Below are positions 51,530-64,000 of a DNA stretch of 64,000 nucleotides, piece after piece. The stretch lies in assembly GCA_002751075.1 (NCBI GenBank), contig NAOQ01000077.1, forward strand, positions 112,740 through 176,739. Reading direction: 5' to 3'. Made by a program: the position numbers and the translations under genes. This stretch comes from Ichthyophonus hoferi (lineage: Eukaryota; Opisthokonta; Ichthyosporea; Ichthyophonida; Ichthyophonidae). The stretch's first letter is position 1, and each line of letters begins with the position of its first letter. The notes under the pieces are model-generated. The model did no database searches, had not been told where the DNA came from, and saw nothing but the letters and a program-made list of their open reading frames with translations.

Positions 51530-52335
51530 ATGTTAGATGTTACATGGGATAATAGATTGATTGCACGAATATTATGTGTATTTTCTGATTATATTTTTAA
51601 GGTATCTACATACCAGATTTTATTATTGTATTACAGGAAAAGTTAAAAAGGAAACACGCATTTTAAATGCGAGTAAAGTAAAAGCAAGGGCCAGCCCTAG
51701 ATTATAATGTAGTTAGGTATAGTGCTGTATACTACAGTAAATTCCACTATACCAATACCAATAAAAATACAATATAATACGTTCTACTAGTCTTTCTGTC
51801 TTACCAACTTGTTTTGCATAAGCAGCGTATATTGAAACATTGGTATAGAGGTATACACATGACAGTTCGAAACTATGAAAGTTTTTTCTTTTTTTCTTTT
51901 TTTCTTCTTTTTTTTCTAGTTCATCTGGGTACAGCGAGTTTAATATTTCCCGAATGATATAACCACCTATTTTTCTTTATGAATCTTTGAACATACTAAC
52001 ATACTGCAATCAAAATCCGTATTCCTTTTTATATAGATTGAGTGCCTTTCTCTGTCGGACAGTATAAAGCATCAAACGATTCAGTATATACTTAGCTTTA
52101 TAATGTAGTCAGTAGAGTAATTATGAATGTATGAACGCAGTGACTTTATTTATGACAACATGCAAGTGCACAGTGCACTGGCATTATGCCGAGATGGTAC
52201 TATAAAAAGGACTGTAGCAGTAATACTTGTAGTATACTATCCTATTAGCCAGCTGTCTTCTACTACAAGTCTTACTATGCCATCCAGGAATACAGGGTCA
52301 TCTCGCCAGTCCCTACTGTACAATATTACCAGTCC
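51530..52335. other. Convergent 3' region of H2B and thioesterase genes
   Basis: Contains AATAAA at 51770 (plus, for H2B) and AATAAA on the minus strand at about 52145-52150 (for the thioesterase, about 190 bases after its stop). A pyrimidine run lies at 51887-51920. The open frame over 52127-52501 on the plus strand is a shadow of thioesterase exons. Confidence 0.5.
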
Positions 52336-55300
52336 TCATTCTGCCGACGGTACGAGGTACTTGTGTACGATATTGGTAATAAACCACTCAGGGTTTAACT
52401 CTAGATGGTCCCCCTCTACTGATAGAAACTCTAACTTACCAGCTTGGTCCATGTACTTCAACCCCAACCAGTCCTACCAGGGCCCAGTGTATAGATTGTA
52501 GATTAGAGATTGGGGATCATATTCATACTTAAACTAGATTGGATATAAACATGGTAAATGATAATTAGTAGTTGGTAGTTGGATACTATAAATAGGTATA
52601 TGTGATGAAGTGATAATATAAAACTATAGTGACAGTGTGGTTTTGCAATATATATACATATGTTTTTTATGAATATATATGTATCTATCTATAGCAATAT
52701 ATATTGATACAAAGCTCATCCCTCCACCCCACTGAAGTACAGTGCAACCAGGACCCACCTCCTTGTAAAGGGGAGTTTCCTGCAAGCTCACTATCTCATT
52801 GGTGGAATTCCCCCGGTACCAGCCAAACCACTGTAGTTACCATACAAAGGATTATTAGCAGGCACCAGCAGTACTGTATTAATTGTACTACCTGAAAATA
52901 GTTATTGTGGTTTATATGTAGTTGGTAGTACTTAATTTCCCTTGATGTACAGTGTCGAATATAGCTATATTCTACATATCCAACCTAACAAACAATTTAA
53001 AATAGTTATAATTATACTCAATTAATTATTTTCAAATTTCTCATTAGTCTATATATGGTATGGTAATCTATATTATCTACATAACAAAGAATCAGTCTGT
53101 GATAGGACTGAGAATATGACTATGATGCTCTAGTGAAAATGAATAAACATCATTTTTAATTGTTTTCCTCTGCTTGCAATCGTTGGCTGTATTTCAACAT
53201 GGATGAGGCAATAATTACAGCACAGACTAACATTGACATACAATTTACCAAATAAATACAACCAGTCAATAATGTATAAAGTACTGAATTTAGATAACGT
53301 TATCTGCGATAATTTTGTCTTAATCATACTAAAATAATATATATATAATTTCCAAAGAGTAGTTAGGTGTATAATTGTCATACAAGATAACCAAGAATTC
53401 AAACAAGGAACACTAAAAGCTAACAACTAAAAACCAAATTCCTACCGAAGTTTCACTAGGAACCACCATGGTGTCATTCAGGAATTTAAGCATCACAAAT
53501 CTGAGATATATACTGATTAGTACACAGATTATGCTTTTAAAGGCATATGTTTGATTGGCAGTGCTACAATTACCCATTTATTACCAGGTTTTCTCCGATT
53601 TACTTGCATACACCAATTAGGCATCTATAAGGGTGAAAAGGAAGATTTCATGTATTTTTAATGAGAATCAATACATACGTTGTTATTTGGACTGGTACAG
53701 TGCCTAAGAGAGAATATATATAAAAGTGCATGTACGAATACGGGTGTATGTGGGGGTATTTGTATGTACAAGGGTATAATTTAATGACGTACTAAAAGTT
53801 ATTATATTCAAATAAAAATAAAAAGGCAAAAGGTCCAACCAAATAGTAAACGAGGGAAAAAATAGATACAAGTAAAGGTGGAAGCAGACCACAGTAGTAA
53901 GAATACTGGAGCCAAGGGATGATAATCATCCAGGAATATAGTATTATAGAGATATAATAATATAAGGATATAGTGATATAGTGATATAATGATAGAGTGA
54001 TAGAGTATTATAGTAATATAGTTAAGGTAGTAATATAACAATATAGGGATATATGGATATAGGGACATGGGGATATAGTAGTATAATAATATAGTATTTT
54101 TTTAATATAATAAGACCATGATATAGCAATACAGTAACATAGGAATATAGCCATAGAGTAAGATCGTAATATAGTAACATAGTAATATAACACAATATAG
54201 TAATAGAGTAGTATAATAATACAGTAATATAGTAATATAACAGTAGAGTAATCGAGTAATAGAGTAATACAGTGAGTTAGGAAGCGAGTCACCTGTTTAG
54301 GCTGGCAAGATTTAACTTATAGGTAACATTTTTAACAACCTGCACCAAGTATGTTATCAGAAGGGAACTGTGGAGGAACTAATAGTATATGATTGGGTAT
54401 ATATATATGAAGTACTAGTATAGTGTAGGGTATATATGTAGGTAGCACTGGTATAGTATAGGGTGTATATGCATGTGGCACTAGTATAGTATAGGGTATA
54501 CATGTATGTAGTACTAGTCTAGTATAGGGTATATATGTAAAAAAAGTTTATATATACATACACTAAGACAGAAATATATACATTTATAAAACCCCTAACC
54601 TCAATATACCCACACATACCAATACTCATTTATAAAATGGTCTATATATATCAAACTCTTAAGCTATATTAAACCATAAAACATCTACATAATAACTGCA
54701 ACTATACATACACACCTTATCGTTGTTGATATCAGGCAGGTATATACACTTATTCCTATATTCCTCTTCTTTGCTGGGATCATGCCAGTACTCAGCTTGT
54801 ACTAGATTCTTCTGCACCTCCTGGATATATATATATATATATATCATATAAGTGTTTTATGTATGTGTATGTAGATGGGTTGAGTTTATGCCTATCTCAA
54901 TGTATGATATAGTTATAGTATAGTATAGAAAGTATAATAAGGTACAGAAACTATATATATATATATATATATATATATTCTCCTAAATACTAAAATACGT
55001 CCACCCATCTTTGGACAATATTATAACGTAATTATGTTTTTCTATTCTATCCAATACTACGTAACTGTTTGTAGTAATCAGCATTGTAACGCACTTATAA
55101 ACCAGTTATAATTACCTTATACATCTCTATTATTAAATTAATTTTATACCAGACACCAAACACAAGACTATGTAATAACTGACTGTTAAAAACGTAGAAA
55201 ATAGTTTAGTACATATTAAAGACATTACAGTTAGTCCATCATCGTGTTTGCTATGTAGGGAATGACAGGTTAAGTAATTTGCTTGTAATAACAGAATGTA

Positions 55301-58300
55301 ACTTGATTCAACACCCTTCTGCTTTAAAGAAATAAATAAATATATTACTTAATTGTATATTATCTAATGTTCAGTGGCTTGTGATTTTACTTCTGTCTAG
55401 CCTAACTTGCAGCTAATTAACCATATGTCTGCAATGTAAAAGTTACCATAATTGAAGCAACTAGTATAAAGTAGTAGATTATAGTGTATTATAGTATAGT
55501 GTAGTGTATTATAATGCATTTCATTATAGTGTATTCCATTAGAGTTTATAGGGCATTATCTGATATATATATATCCTATATACTAATCTATATAATAATA
55601 TCAACCTACTGCAACACCATTCTTTAAGAAAACATATATATCCTACCCAATAGTATAATATCTGGTGTTCAGTGCCTTATATATGCAATATATACCTCGG
55701 TATAGGCCGCTATACCCAGCAGTGCTCGCATTTGAGTACAAAGCATGCTATGGCCCGAGCAACGAGGAATATCACTGACTCCTGGAAAGTGGACAGAAGT
55801 TAAGGTAGCTCTATAATAAGCTACTCCACTCAGCCTGTCTAGTTATATGGTCTATGTAGTTCTATGCCAATTGATTTATTGGATATCACTTTCAAAATTT
55901 AATATCCGGAGGGAAAAGAACAGGAATAGAAATAAGAACAGTAATAATAGTAATAATAATAATAATATAAAAAAAATAACAATAAAATTTTAATACCTAC
56001 AAAAATTCAAATAAACACTCTGTTTCATGAATATTGTACTATATTATATTTTTAAACTTATTGCTGATATAATATTTGAAAGTTCCACAATAACTGCACT
56101 GAAAAGGATGTAAGTATGCAATGGTAATAGCTAAGTATAGGTATAAGTATAAGTATAGCAATAAGAATATGATATATGATTTGGATGACATGTGCGTGTA
56201 TAATATCTGTTAGGGTTTAGTTTAAATCGTACAAGTCAGTGACTGAAGCGTAATGGTCAATACACTCCCCTCATCACGTTATTATATATCATGAATGGAG
56301 CACTGCCAACATGACACTACTGGTAAGTGGCGAATGTTTGAAAAAGTGTATCAGAGAATGATGACTATAAAACCTATCTGAATCTGGTAGAACTCGATGC
56401 AAATGCTATAGGTGGACTGCCAAATATATTATATGTCAATCATGGCATATTTAGTTTACTTATTGGTTATAATTAATTGAGTGGAGTCGGTTGTCTTTGA
56501 CAATTTAAAAATATAATATATAACAAAACAACAAAAAGAGATGACTTCAGATATATTTTTTTTAAAATAGCAAACAAAAGGAAAATATACATTGACATAT
56601 ATATGAAAAATAAAAATAGATCAATATCATATATATATATATATATGGTAGATTGTCTTAGCCAGTATCAGTATATAACACAGAGAGAGAGAGAGTAAAA
56701 CAAAAAAGTGAATTTATATCAAAAAAATAATTTTAAGTAATAAATAGAAGGAATAGATACATATACATATATACATTCGACACACCCATATAGTATATTT
56801 ATATATAAAAATAGACATGCATCAATCTATATCAAATGTATAAATCAAACATGTACAAAAATCTCATAATAAAACCAGAAGTACATTACTATAAATTTAC
56901 ATATTAAAGGTTGGCTCATACACCTAATGCTATGCCTTATACCTTACCTTGGTGTTGACCTCCTATGGAGATGAGATTATGGACAGGGGGCATATTACAT
57001 CGTTCAACATACCCTCGCCTATTGGTTATTATGAAAATTAAATTCATCCACTCCAATTTTATTTCCCTCTAGTTATTTCGTCTATATACATCCCTTTTAA
57101 ATATATATATATATATATAAACATATACATATACATAAAGGCACATAAATATGACATGATATACACAACAGTATCATCTTAATATCTACACACATATATA
57201 CATATAAGGAGATTATAACCAATTGTAGGTAAACAATGAAGCCCATTATATATATTGTATGTATATTATCTCCTCGTCTATACAACCATAAACGTAAACC
57301 ATTCGAAACACTTAAGACAATTGAATAAATTTACTAAATAGATACAACCCAATATAAAATGAAAAATAGTTTGTAACATAGAACAAAGTTTTCCAGAGTA
57401 TTACATATATATAAAACGTTGCAACTCTGTATGTTTCTGCTCATCCATTATCTGCAATATAATATGCATCGTTGTAAGATTATTCGTTTTTATACTCGCC
57501 ATTATTACAAAATACTATTTTAGTGGCTTTCTAACAGGAAAGGTAGGAGCTAAATGCTACCGTTAATTTAGCTATTCGGGCAATAACACATACACTTATA
57601 TATCTATATACACATACCCTATTACATACACTACTATATACCCTGCTATATATCCTATGATAGACCTTATTTTATACTCTACTATATACCTTACTATATA
57701 CCCTATTACATGCTTTTATTATATGCCCCATTATATACGCTACTATATAGCCTATTATATATTCTACTATATTTATTTATACTGATATGACTCGGTATGT
57801 ATGCCTATTTCTGATAAGATATATACAAAAATGAATGAATGAAGGATATATTTGGTCCAAAAATATAACCACAAATGTTTTCTCTCTAAGTTTAAAGTAT
57901 ATTGAAAAGGAAGAAACAAAGGTTGAGTAGAGTGGAACTAGTAGATTAACCACCAATAAGTATTAATACAATAATAAACAACAATAAGCAATATATATCT
58001 ATTAATATACTATTCTATAGTATAACATAAAAACAAAAGAAATATATACATTGGAAATAATAAAAGTCAAACAGACTGACCACTTCAGCTAAAATAATAA
58101 AAACAATTTCCAACAATAAAATCTTAATGATCAAAAAGTATACATAAAAACCATGAGCCACCTACAGGAACTGGGCACCCTGGGAGAATCCAACAGCATT
58201 AAAACCATTTTTCAGTCTTGCATCTTTTCTTAATTGCTCGCATACCATGTCTATCTGCTGATTGACGTTGAGGAGAAACTGAAGGATAAAATGCAATGTA

Positions 58301-59420
58301 AAAGAAAAGAGAAGAGAGTAAGATAGAAAGATAGAGAGAGGGAGAGGGAGATAATGTAAAGGATCTCAATTTCAGCATGTGTAATAAGTATAATGACCTC
58401 ACCCATGTTCAGGGTGGCAGCCGACTATTGTAAGCAGAGAATTTTGAATAAAAGCTGCATAGCCTTTATTCGGTATCACTAGAGAATCAAGTGTCTCCAA
58501 TCTGTTTCAGACAGAACCCTTTTAAATATTCTAAATATAGCATTTTATATATAGATTACTTCAGAGCCCAGGATTACTTAATTAGATAATTATAATTGTA
58601 ATTACTTTACCTATGCCGTATATATAGCTCTATTCGACAAAGGTACGACATAAAAACAATTGCATTGAATGAGTAGCCCAATGAATGTATAGGAATTGAC
58701 TGATATGTATACCACAAAAACCTAATTATTTTAAACTAGGCCATCTATTCGTTATTACATCTAGAAGTACAAGAGTTACTTTCATGGGATAAGGGTATGT
58801 TTGCACTGAGAATTCTCATTTATTGGTGTAATGCATAGCTAGTCGTGTCATTTAAGTAAGAATAACGGTTTTTGTTTCACACGCACACCATTACTAAAAC
58901 AGAAAATTTGAATTGTTTTCACCTTAGAGTCTAGTGATTGGGCGGAAGTTATACAAAGGAATCTTGTGCAAAACTTTAACAAAATGTAGGTATTACCATC
59001 CAACACTTACCCCATTATCCGTATCCTCAGACGGAGTGTCACCTATCATCAGGCTCAAAACATAAGCATTATCACCAAGCTCAGCTTCAATCATTTTTTT
59101 TATATTACCCATGCTTCCAGGATGGCAGCAATTGTCACCTGAGGGTAAACACGGGATAATATGCAGGTTTAATGAAACTAAAATGTAGAAAAGAAAAACA
59201 CAGGAGCATACCCATACCATCACAGAAAACCATATAAAAGAAATAAAGTAAGAAGGAAGAAAAATAATAATGAGACAAAAAAGATAAAGATGTGAAACCC
59301 ACCCATTCCATGCCACATAACAACCGGCAAAGTTTCTTCATATCCAACCGGTTTCTCAAGAACAAGAGCAGCAGCTTGAGTGACTACCAAAACAAACATA
59401 AATACCAACAGAAGCTTCAT
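52336..59420 (-). CDS. PPT1: Palmitoyl-protein thioesterase 1, complete, 11 exons
   Basis: A lysosomal or vacuolar lipase-fold hydrolase that removes fatty acids from cysteines of proteins being degraded. Minus-strand exons: 59303-59420, 59011-59138, 58166-58278, 56948-57018, 55696-55781, 54716-54820, 54293-54339, 53446-53500, 52759-52830, 52440-52473, 52336-52418. All ten junctions keep phase and sum to 303 aa (human enzyme 306). A signal peptide ([20 protein letters not shown]) is followed by [20 protein letters not shown]. The nucleophile Ser is in [12 protein letters not shown], the Asp in KFLNDTMV, the His in [12 protein letters not shown], so the triad is intact. Other family landmarks: [48 protein letters not shown]. 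The gene takes 7.1 kb because introns are long and repeat-filled. It shares a divergent promoter with the p40 gene. Confidence 0.96.
53940..54285. repeat. ATAGTAATAT-type microsatellite in a thioesterase intron
   Basis: Imperfect tandem ATAGTAATAT/ATAGAGTA units between exons 7 and 8; the minus-strand open frames here are repeat. Confidence 0.8.
54957..54978. repeat. AT microsatellite
   Basis: Perfect AT run in a thioesterase intron; similar short runs sit at 54828, 56628 and 57098. Confidence 0.8.
57598..57780. repeat. CCTATTATATAC-type tandem repeat in a thioesterase intron
   Basis: Loose repeats of TACCCTATTA and CTACTATATA units over about 180 bases. Confidence 0.65.
58392..58642 (+). 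repeat. Dispersed ~260-bp repeat, copy 3 (best preserved)
   Basis: Begins TGTTCAGGGTGGCAGCCGAC and ends AGCTCTATTCGACA. It carries AATAAAAGCTGCATAGCC and TTTATTCGGTATCAC; the latter also appears at about 38690-38706. Outer TG and CA and an internal AATAAA fit a solo long terminal repeat. Diverged by about 15-25 percent from the other copies by eye, so old. Confidence 0.6.
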
Positions 59421-60037
59421 TATCTTTTTTTTTTTAAAAAAAAAAGGTTTAAAGGCTTAAAATGTTAACTAAAATAACTAGAACCCCACACTTATTTCTT
59501 TTAAATGACGTCGTATAGTCTATCTGCATATATATATATCTCTCTTTATACAAAAGTATTATATAATTATTGTTTGATTTGGATTAAACAATAATTAAAA
59601 CTAATAATAAATATATTATTATTATTAGTTTGAAACTCTTTTTTGTTCAGGAATGTTAATGAGCCACCTACTACCATATATGGAATTCTGACACATTTGT
59701 AGCCAATTATATTGAGGAACATAAAAATGACGTCACAGACCAATTTTGGGCGCGTGCGTATTCAATTTAATAGATTAGCTGGCATCTTACATTATGTACT
59801 AATACTATTACTATTATTATTATATATATATAGATAAATATAAATCTATAATATATACAGGAGAAATATAGCTTTTTTATAATAGTAGCAACAATAATAT
59901 AATAATAATAATAATAATAATAGTAATAATAGTAATAGTAACTATTGTGTTATATAATTATTGTGTTATATAGTCGACTTAACATTAAATAGGCAGAGGT
60001 ACAGACACCACAAACACATACTACTAATTACATTATC
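59421..60037. promoter_or_regulatory. Divergent promoter region, thioesterase and RNase P p40
   Basis: 617 bp between two start codons on opposite strands. The middle has TGACGTCA (59728-59735), CCAAT (59740-59744) and a GC-rich TTTTGGGCGCG (59744 onwards) within 30 bases. A partial TGACGTCG lies at 59506. The flanking DNA is AT-rich with ATA/ATT repeats at 59810-59940. Confidence 0.55.
59728..59735. promoter_or_regulatory. TGACGTCA palindrome (bZIP/CRE-type site)
   Basis: A perfect palindrome five bases before a CCAAT box, in the only GC-rich spot of the divergent promoter. The clustering makes it a better candidate than the isolated copies at 12639 and 43623. Confidence 0.5.
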
Positions 60038-63000
60038 ATGAGTGCAGTAAGGTTTTCCGCACCAAAGTCTCGTTGTAGCTTTGTCCGTTCTCATGTGAAC
60101 AATCCTAAGTCTAACCTAGACAAGTTAGTGAGAGAGCATCATTTTAATTGTGCGGTAAATATCTATAAGTACTTACATATTCTCTTTTCTTTTCTGTTAT
60201 CTGTTTTCCTTTCTTTCCTTTAGACATAGGTGCGCAGGTTTTCTTGTAGAAAGCCAATGCATACAAACATAAAAAAATAAGAAAGATGTAAATGCACATG
60301 CTTCTTTAATTTTCTTCTTTCAATTCCATATTAACTTCCTTTCATAGAAATACACACGCACTCTCTCTCTTCCCATTATTTCCTTCATTTTATTTTAAAT
60401 CTTCATCTCCTTTAACACTTGCACATCTCATGAAACCTGCATTAGTACACACACACTCTCTCTCTCCATCTTACCGAATCCATGTACCACCGCACATATA
60501 TATACAAACATAAACGTAAACATAAACATAAACATTTACTAACCTTATATCGATCTCTGTCTCCTTATATCAATATCACTTACACTGTATATTTCACTCT
60601 AAATTTTCTCTTTTTCTTATGTCTTATTCCTTCTCTACTATTTTCTTGTTTTTATTTCACATTACTCTTTTCCATCTACCTCTTGTGTATTTTCTATCCT
60701 GCATACTTAACCGATTTATTTTAAATTTTAATACCTATAATGATTTTGTTCCCAACTTTTAATTATATATATATATATATATATTTAATTTCTCTCTCTT
60801 CTTTCTACTTCCTATGCATTTCTGTACTTAATATATCTAATAATACTAATAACCTGTTCTATTACTAGAGTTTAACGTATTTTTAATTGTTTATGTTCAT
60901 AATACCTTTCTCTTCCTTGTCCTCCCACTCCTTTTCACTCCTGCCTATACTATACCCACCGACACTACCCCCTACTCCTATCTCTATAGGTGGATATCTT
61001 TCTTCCTGGTTGCTCTACAGTGCCAGATACCCTTTCCCTCCCTCGGGGGGAGTATTGGTCTGGTGATATCCCCGTATCCGGCCTTACAGGGAATGACTTT
61101 GTTAATGACTTTGTAAAGAAAGGTGAATAAATGTGTGTAGGTAGGGAGAAGAGATGTAGGTAGGTGGGTATAAGATAAAGCAAGAAAGGAGAGAGAGATA
61201 GATAGATAGACAAAAAAAGAGAGGAGAAAAAAAACATATCTTCACATCAATATGGTTGGTCATTAATGAAGCTACATGAGTATCTATATATGTATATGTA
61301 TAATATACTATACTATAATGCACTATAAGATACCATATACACACATAGAGTAATTTTATTCCTACACATACTTATCTATACATCTAGTACTATAAATTAC
61401 CATTTGTACTAACTATTACTAAATTATTATCACTGTTTATACTTAACAAACATTCATAGCCAGGGTCAAGCTGGATTACATTTTATACTTATGATGTGCC
61501 AATTATTCTTCCTCTCTAATTCGGATATGATATTGATGACCAATTACATCACATGTTTTAATATTTAATGTATGCCTCCTATATCACCATGGTAACACAT
61601 GAATGGATACGATAGGTCAGTTGTATGCCTTGAGTTACAACACGCCAATAGATAGAGGGAATGCTATAGCAGTGGCTACAGGTAAGTGGGTAGGAATGGG
61701 TAGGAATGGATGTACTTAGTAGTTGTAACCATAGATATATATATAATTACACATCTATACATATACACATCCAACCTATGATCATCTCATTCTTCTGGAG
61801 CCTTCTCACTCCGTCCCTCTCCTTCTCCTATATTCTCTCTTATATCTTCTTTCTCCCCTTTTCCTCCTCTTCAGCTGTATTTTACTATCATATTATCTTA
61901 TATTATTTTTAGCCTCACACACTTTCATCCTTGTTGTATACCTGTATTATTCTCTCTCTCTACCCCATCCTTCTTCCATAGTATTTTCTAACACCGCCAT
62001 ATACGATATGTATTCATTCTTTTTTCAAAGAATAAGTATTGTTTATGTATATTTATATGCACATAACTATACACATAAACATATTTACAACATGTCCTCC
62101 ATTTATACACTAGACATGCAGGTTTGTAGGATATATGTTTACTATTGTTTCAAAGAGCAAGTAATGTTTATATGCATATTTGTAATCATATAACATATAA
62201 TTATATATGTAACCATATTTATAGAGTATAGGGTATAGGTATATATGCAGATGCATATATATATTATATAATATATGTATGACATCGCAACCATATATTA
62301 TATATTCATTTTTGTTTCAAGGAATAGGCAATGTTTGTATGTATGTTTAAAATTATATAACTATTTGTGTAGTCACATTGTACATATATCTTCCATTTAA
62401 AGCCTAGACATACGTGTTTTGTGGTATAGATATATGACAGCATGATAATCATCCTATTAACGCACCGTATTATATATACACAGGTCATTTGGTAATGGCA
62501 GTAACCAAGGATACTTACGAAGAGTTGGGATTGGATGGCAAGAAAAATCCATTTGAAAAAGATACCCGATATGGTAATTTTATTCTTTTTAGACCTGTTG
62601 CTGTTGAGCGATTGGCTGGCTTAAAGTTTAATATTATGTTAGTAGTGATACAAGCGTGTCGAGATAAGATTACAATATAACATAATATGATATATAATAC
62701 AAGATAATGCAATGCCATATAATGCAAGCCATATAATGCAACATGAGATATATAAATATGCTACAATACAATTCGTATAGCCACCAATATTTAGTCTATA
62801 CACATACTATACCTACCATACCAGCCATACCTATCATACCTATCTAACCTATGCACTCACGCACCCACGCACCTACGCACCCACGCACCCATGGGCTCTA
62901 GACATCACAGTTGATATGACAACTAATAACTTCAAGGCAGGCCGGCCCCTCTTTGATCGTGTACAGTGGTGTCTTACTGACCGACTCTCACTTACCTTTC

Positions 63001-63393
63001 CCTTTCTTATGCAATGGTTACCTGAATGTATGTGTTAATCCTAGTCATATTTATGTCATGTTTATCACATTATAACGATGCATACTACACTACATACCTG
63101 AAAGTGTTAGATGTGTATGTGTAATGTGTATATGTGTGTATGTATGTAGAGGTTTAATACTGTAAATGCTATAGATATAGTAGATGGAAACACTATATAT
63201 ATTCATGGACATATATTTCAAGTACTATATATACACAGAAATCCCAAACAGACTATATACTATATATATGCTATCATAATCATTTGGGTACAATTGTCCT
63301 TTCTAATAGGTGCGATTAAACCCATAGCTGAGCCAACGGAAACTAAGAAGCTGACTAATCAATTTCCAGGTCTCCAATCACATATCATTAAGA
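60038..63393 (+). CDS. RPP40: RNase P/MRP protein subunit p40, 3' end beyond window
   Basis: A protein of the nuclear RNase P and RNase MRP particles, which process pre-tRNA and pre-rRNA. Six exons are visible: 60038-60154, 60990-61122, 61616-61681, 62484-62573, 62902-63027 and 63310-63393; all junctions keep phase (205 codons so far). Landmarks match the p40 family in order: VDIFLPGCSTVPD, LYALSYNTPIDRGNAIAV, LVMAVTKDTYEELGLDGK, then DITVDMTTNNFKAGRPLFDR. The N-terminal exon (MSAVRFSAPKSRCSFVRSHV) has the basic lead typical of the family. The last donor at 63394 (GTAAGT) shows that the gene continues; the family is usually 350-400 aa, so about half is outside. Introns hold pyrimidine runs and microsatellites. 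Confidence 0.9.
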
Positions 63394-64000
63394 GTAAGTT
63401 TATTTATAACATGCCATAATAGAATAATAGAAGTATATCATAGCTTATCTGTACTCCCTGTATGCAAAGGTGTACGTACATTAAAGTACACTTCAATTCT
63501 AAACGGATATAGGGTACAAGTCTTGGAGACCAAACCTCTCTATACTTATTTCCAATAGTTATTATAAAATTTGTGACTAGTCATTGTCAGTATTGATATT
63601 CCTATTACTATTGTCATTATTACTATTGTTAGTATTGTTGTTTTTGTTTTTGTTCTTATTGTTGTTGTTGCTGTTGTTGTTGCGATTGTTATTGTTGTGG
63701 TTATTATTGTTATTGCTATTGTTATTATTTTTTATTGTTATTGTTAGTGTTATTATTTTTGTTATTGTTACTGTTATTGTTTTTGCAATTTTTTTTTGTT
63801 ATTGTTATTGTAATTGTTGTTGTTATTGCTACTATTATTATTTTATTTTATTGTATTGTTATTGTTATTGTTCTTGCTATTGGTATTGTTTTTTTTTATC
63901 ATTATCATGGTTGTTGTTGCTATTGTTATTGCTGTTGTTATTATTTTTATTGTTATTGTTATTGTTATTCTTATTGTTATTCTTATTCTTATTGTTATTC
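63394..64000. repeat. ATTGTT/ATTGTTATT microsatellite in the last p40 intron
   Basis: From about 63570 to the window end the sequence is an imperfect ATTGTT array with GTTGTT patches (for example TTGTTGTTGTTGCTGTTG near 63660). No coding content. Confidence 0.9.

Noticed and set aside
52127-52501. 124-codon plus-strand open frame
   Set aside because: Antisense shadow of the last two thioesterase exons, which join in phase with nine others on the minus strand.
53808-54292. Minus-strand Tyr/Ile/Leu-rich frames that look like membrane proteins
   Set aside because: Repeat-derived; the real thioesterase exon at 54293-54339 lies at their edge.
1-64000. CRISPR array, operon or prophage-like system
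   Set aside because: No spaced identical repeats, no ribosome binding sites and no clustered co-directional genes; the window is eukaryotic throughout.

Overview
The window is AT-rich nuclear DNA of a eukaryote with many small exons, long AT-rich introns, abundant microsatellites and old retroelement debris. Most real genes are split into exons of 34 to 390 bases, so they show up only when exons are joined at GT-AG sites. The gene content points to an opisthokont, most likely an early-diverging fungus or a close relative. The MADS-box protein matches fungal Mcm1 at several diagnostic stretches (KSRRHITFSKRKAGIMKKAY, PKLQPLITKPEGKNLIQACL). A Dad4-like subunit of the DASH kinetochore complex, mostly known from fungi, is present. 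Palmitoyl-protein thioesterase 1 and RNase P/MRP subunit p40, both absent from baker's yeast, are also present. The species cannot be named from this window.

Layout. 1-6781 (+): 3' part of a zinc transporter of the cation diffusion facilitator family, with a His-rich loop and an 89-bp minisatellite in its last intron. 8884-10367 (-): Dad4-like gene in three exons. 13765-15988 (+): Mcm1/SRF-type MADS-box factor in eight exons. 18292-18600 (-): possible 56-aa two-exon gene. 22593-24423 (+): zinc-dependent alcohol dehydrogenase in four exons. 26173-37693 (+): a roughly 920-aa protein with an acidic N-terminus, a VASt sterol-transfer domain and C-terminal membrane segments, in about 19 exons. 38-44.3 kb: diverged repeats, a tRNA-Gln(CTG) cluster with an assembly gap, a third tRNA-Gln on the other strand, and a long inverted repeat. 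44.8-49.3 kb (-): a broken Ty1/copia element. 51161-51529 (+): intronless histone H2B. 52336-59420 (-): complete palmitoyl-protein thioesterase 1 in eleven exons. 60038 to beyond 63393 (+): RNase P/MRP subunit p40, running off the window.

The genes are unrelated housekeeping functions (metal transport, chromosome segregation, transcription, redox metabolism, lipid transfer, chromatin, lysosomal deacylation, RNA processing) and do not form a cluster. The thioesterase and p40 genes are divergent over a 617-bp promoter carrying a perfect TGACGTCA palindrome beside a CCAAT box. The least explained structures are: two short tandem duplications (offsets 87 and 114 bp), each copying a 3' splice site with the start of its exon in the VASt gene; the long inverted repeat at 43.4-44.3 kb; and the tRNA-Gln array. 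I found no convincing novel defence or mobile system.
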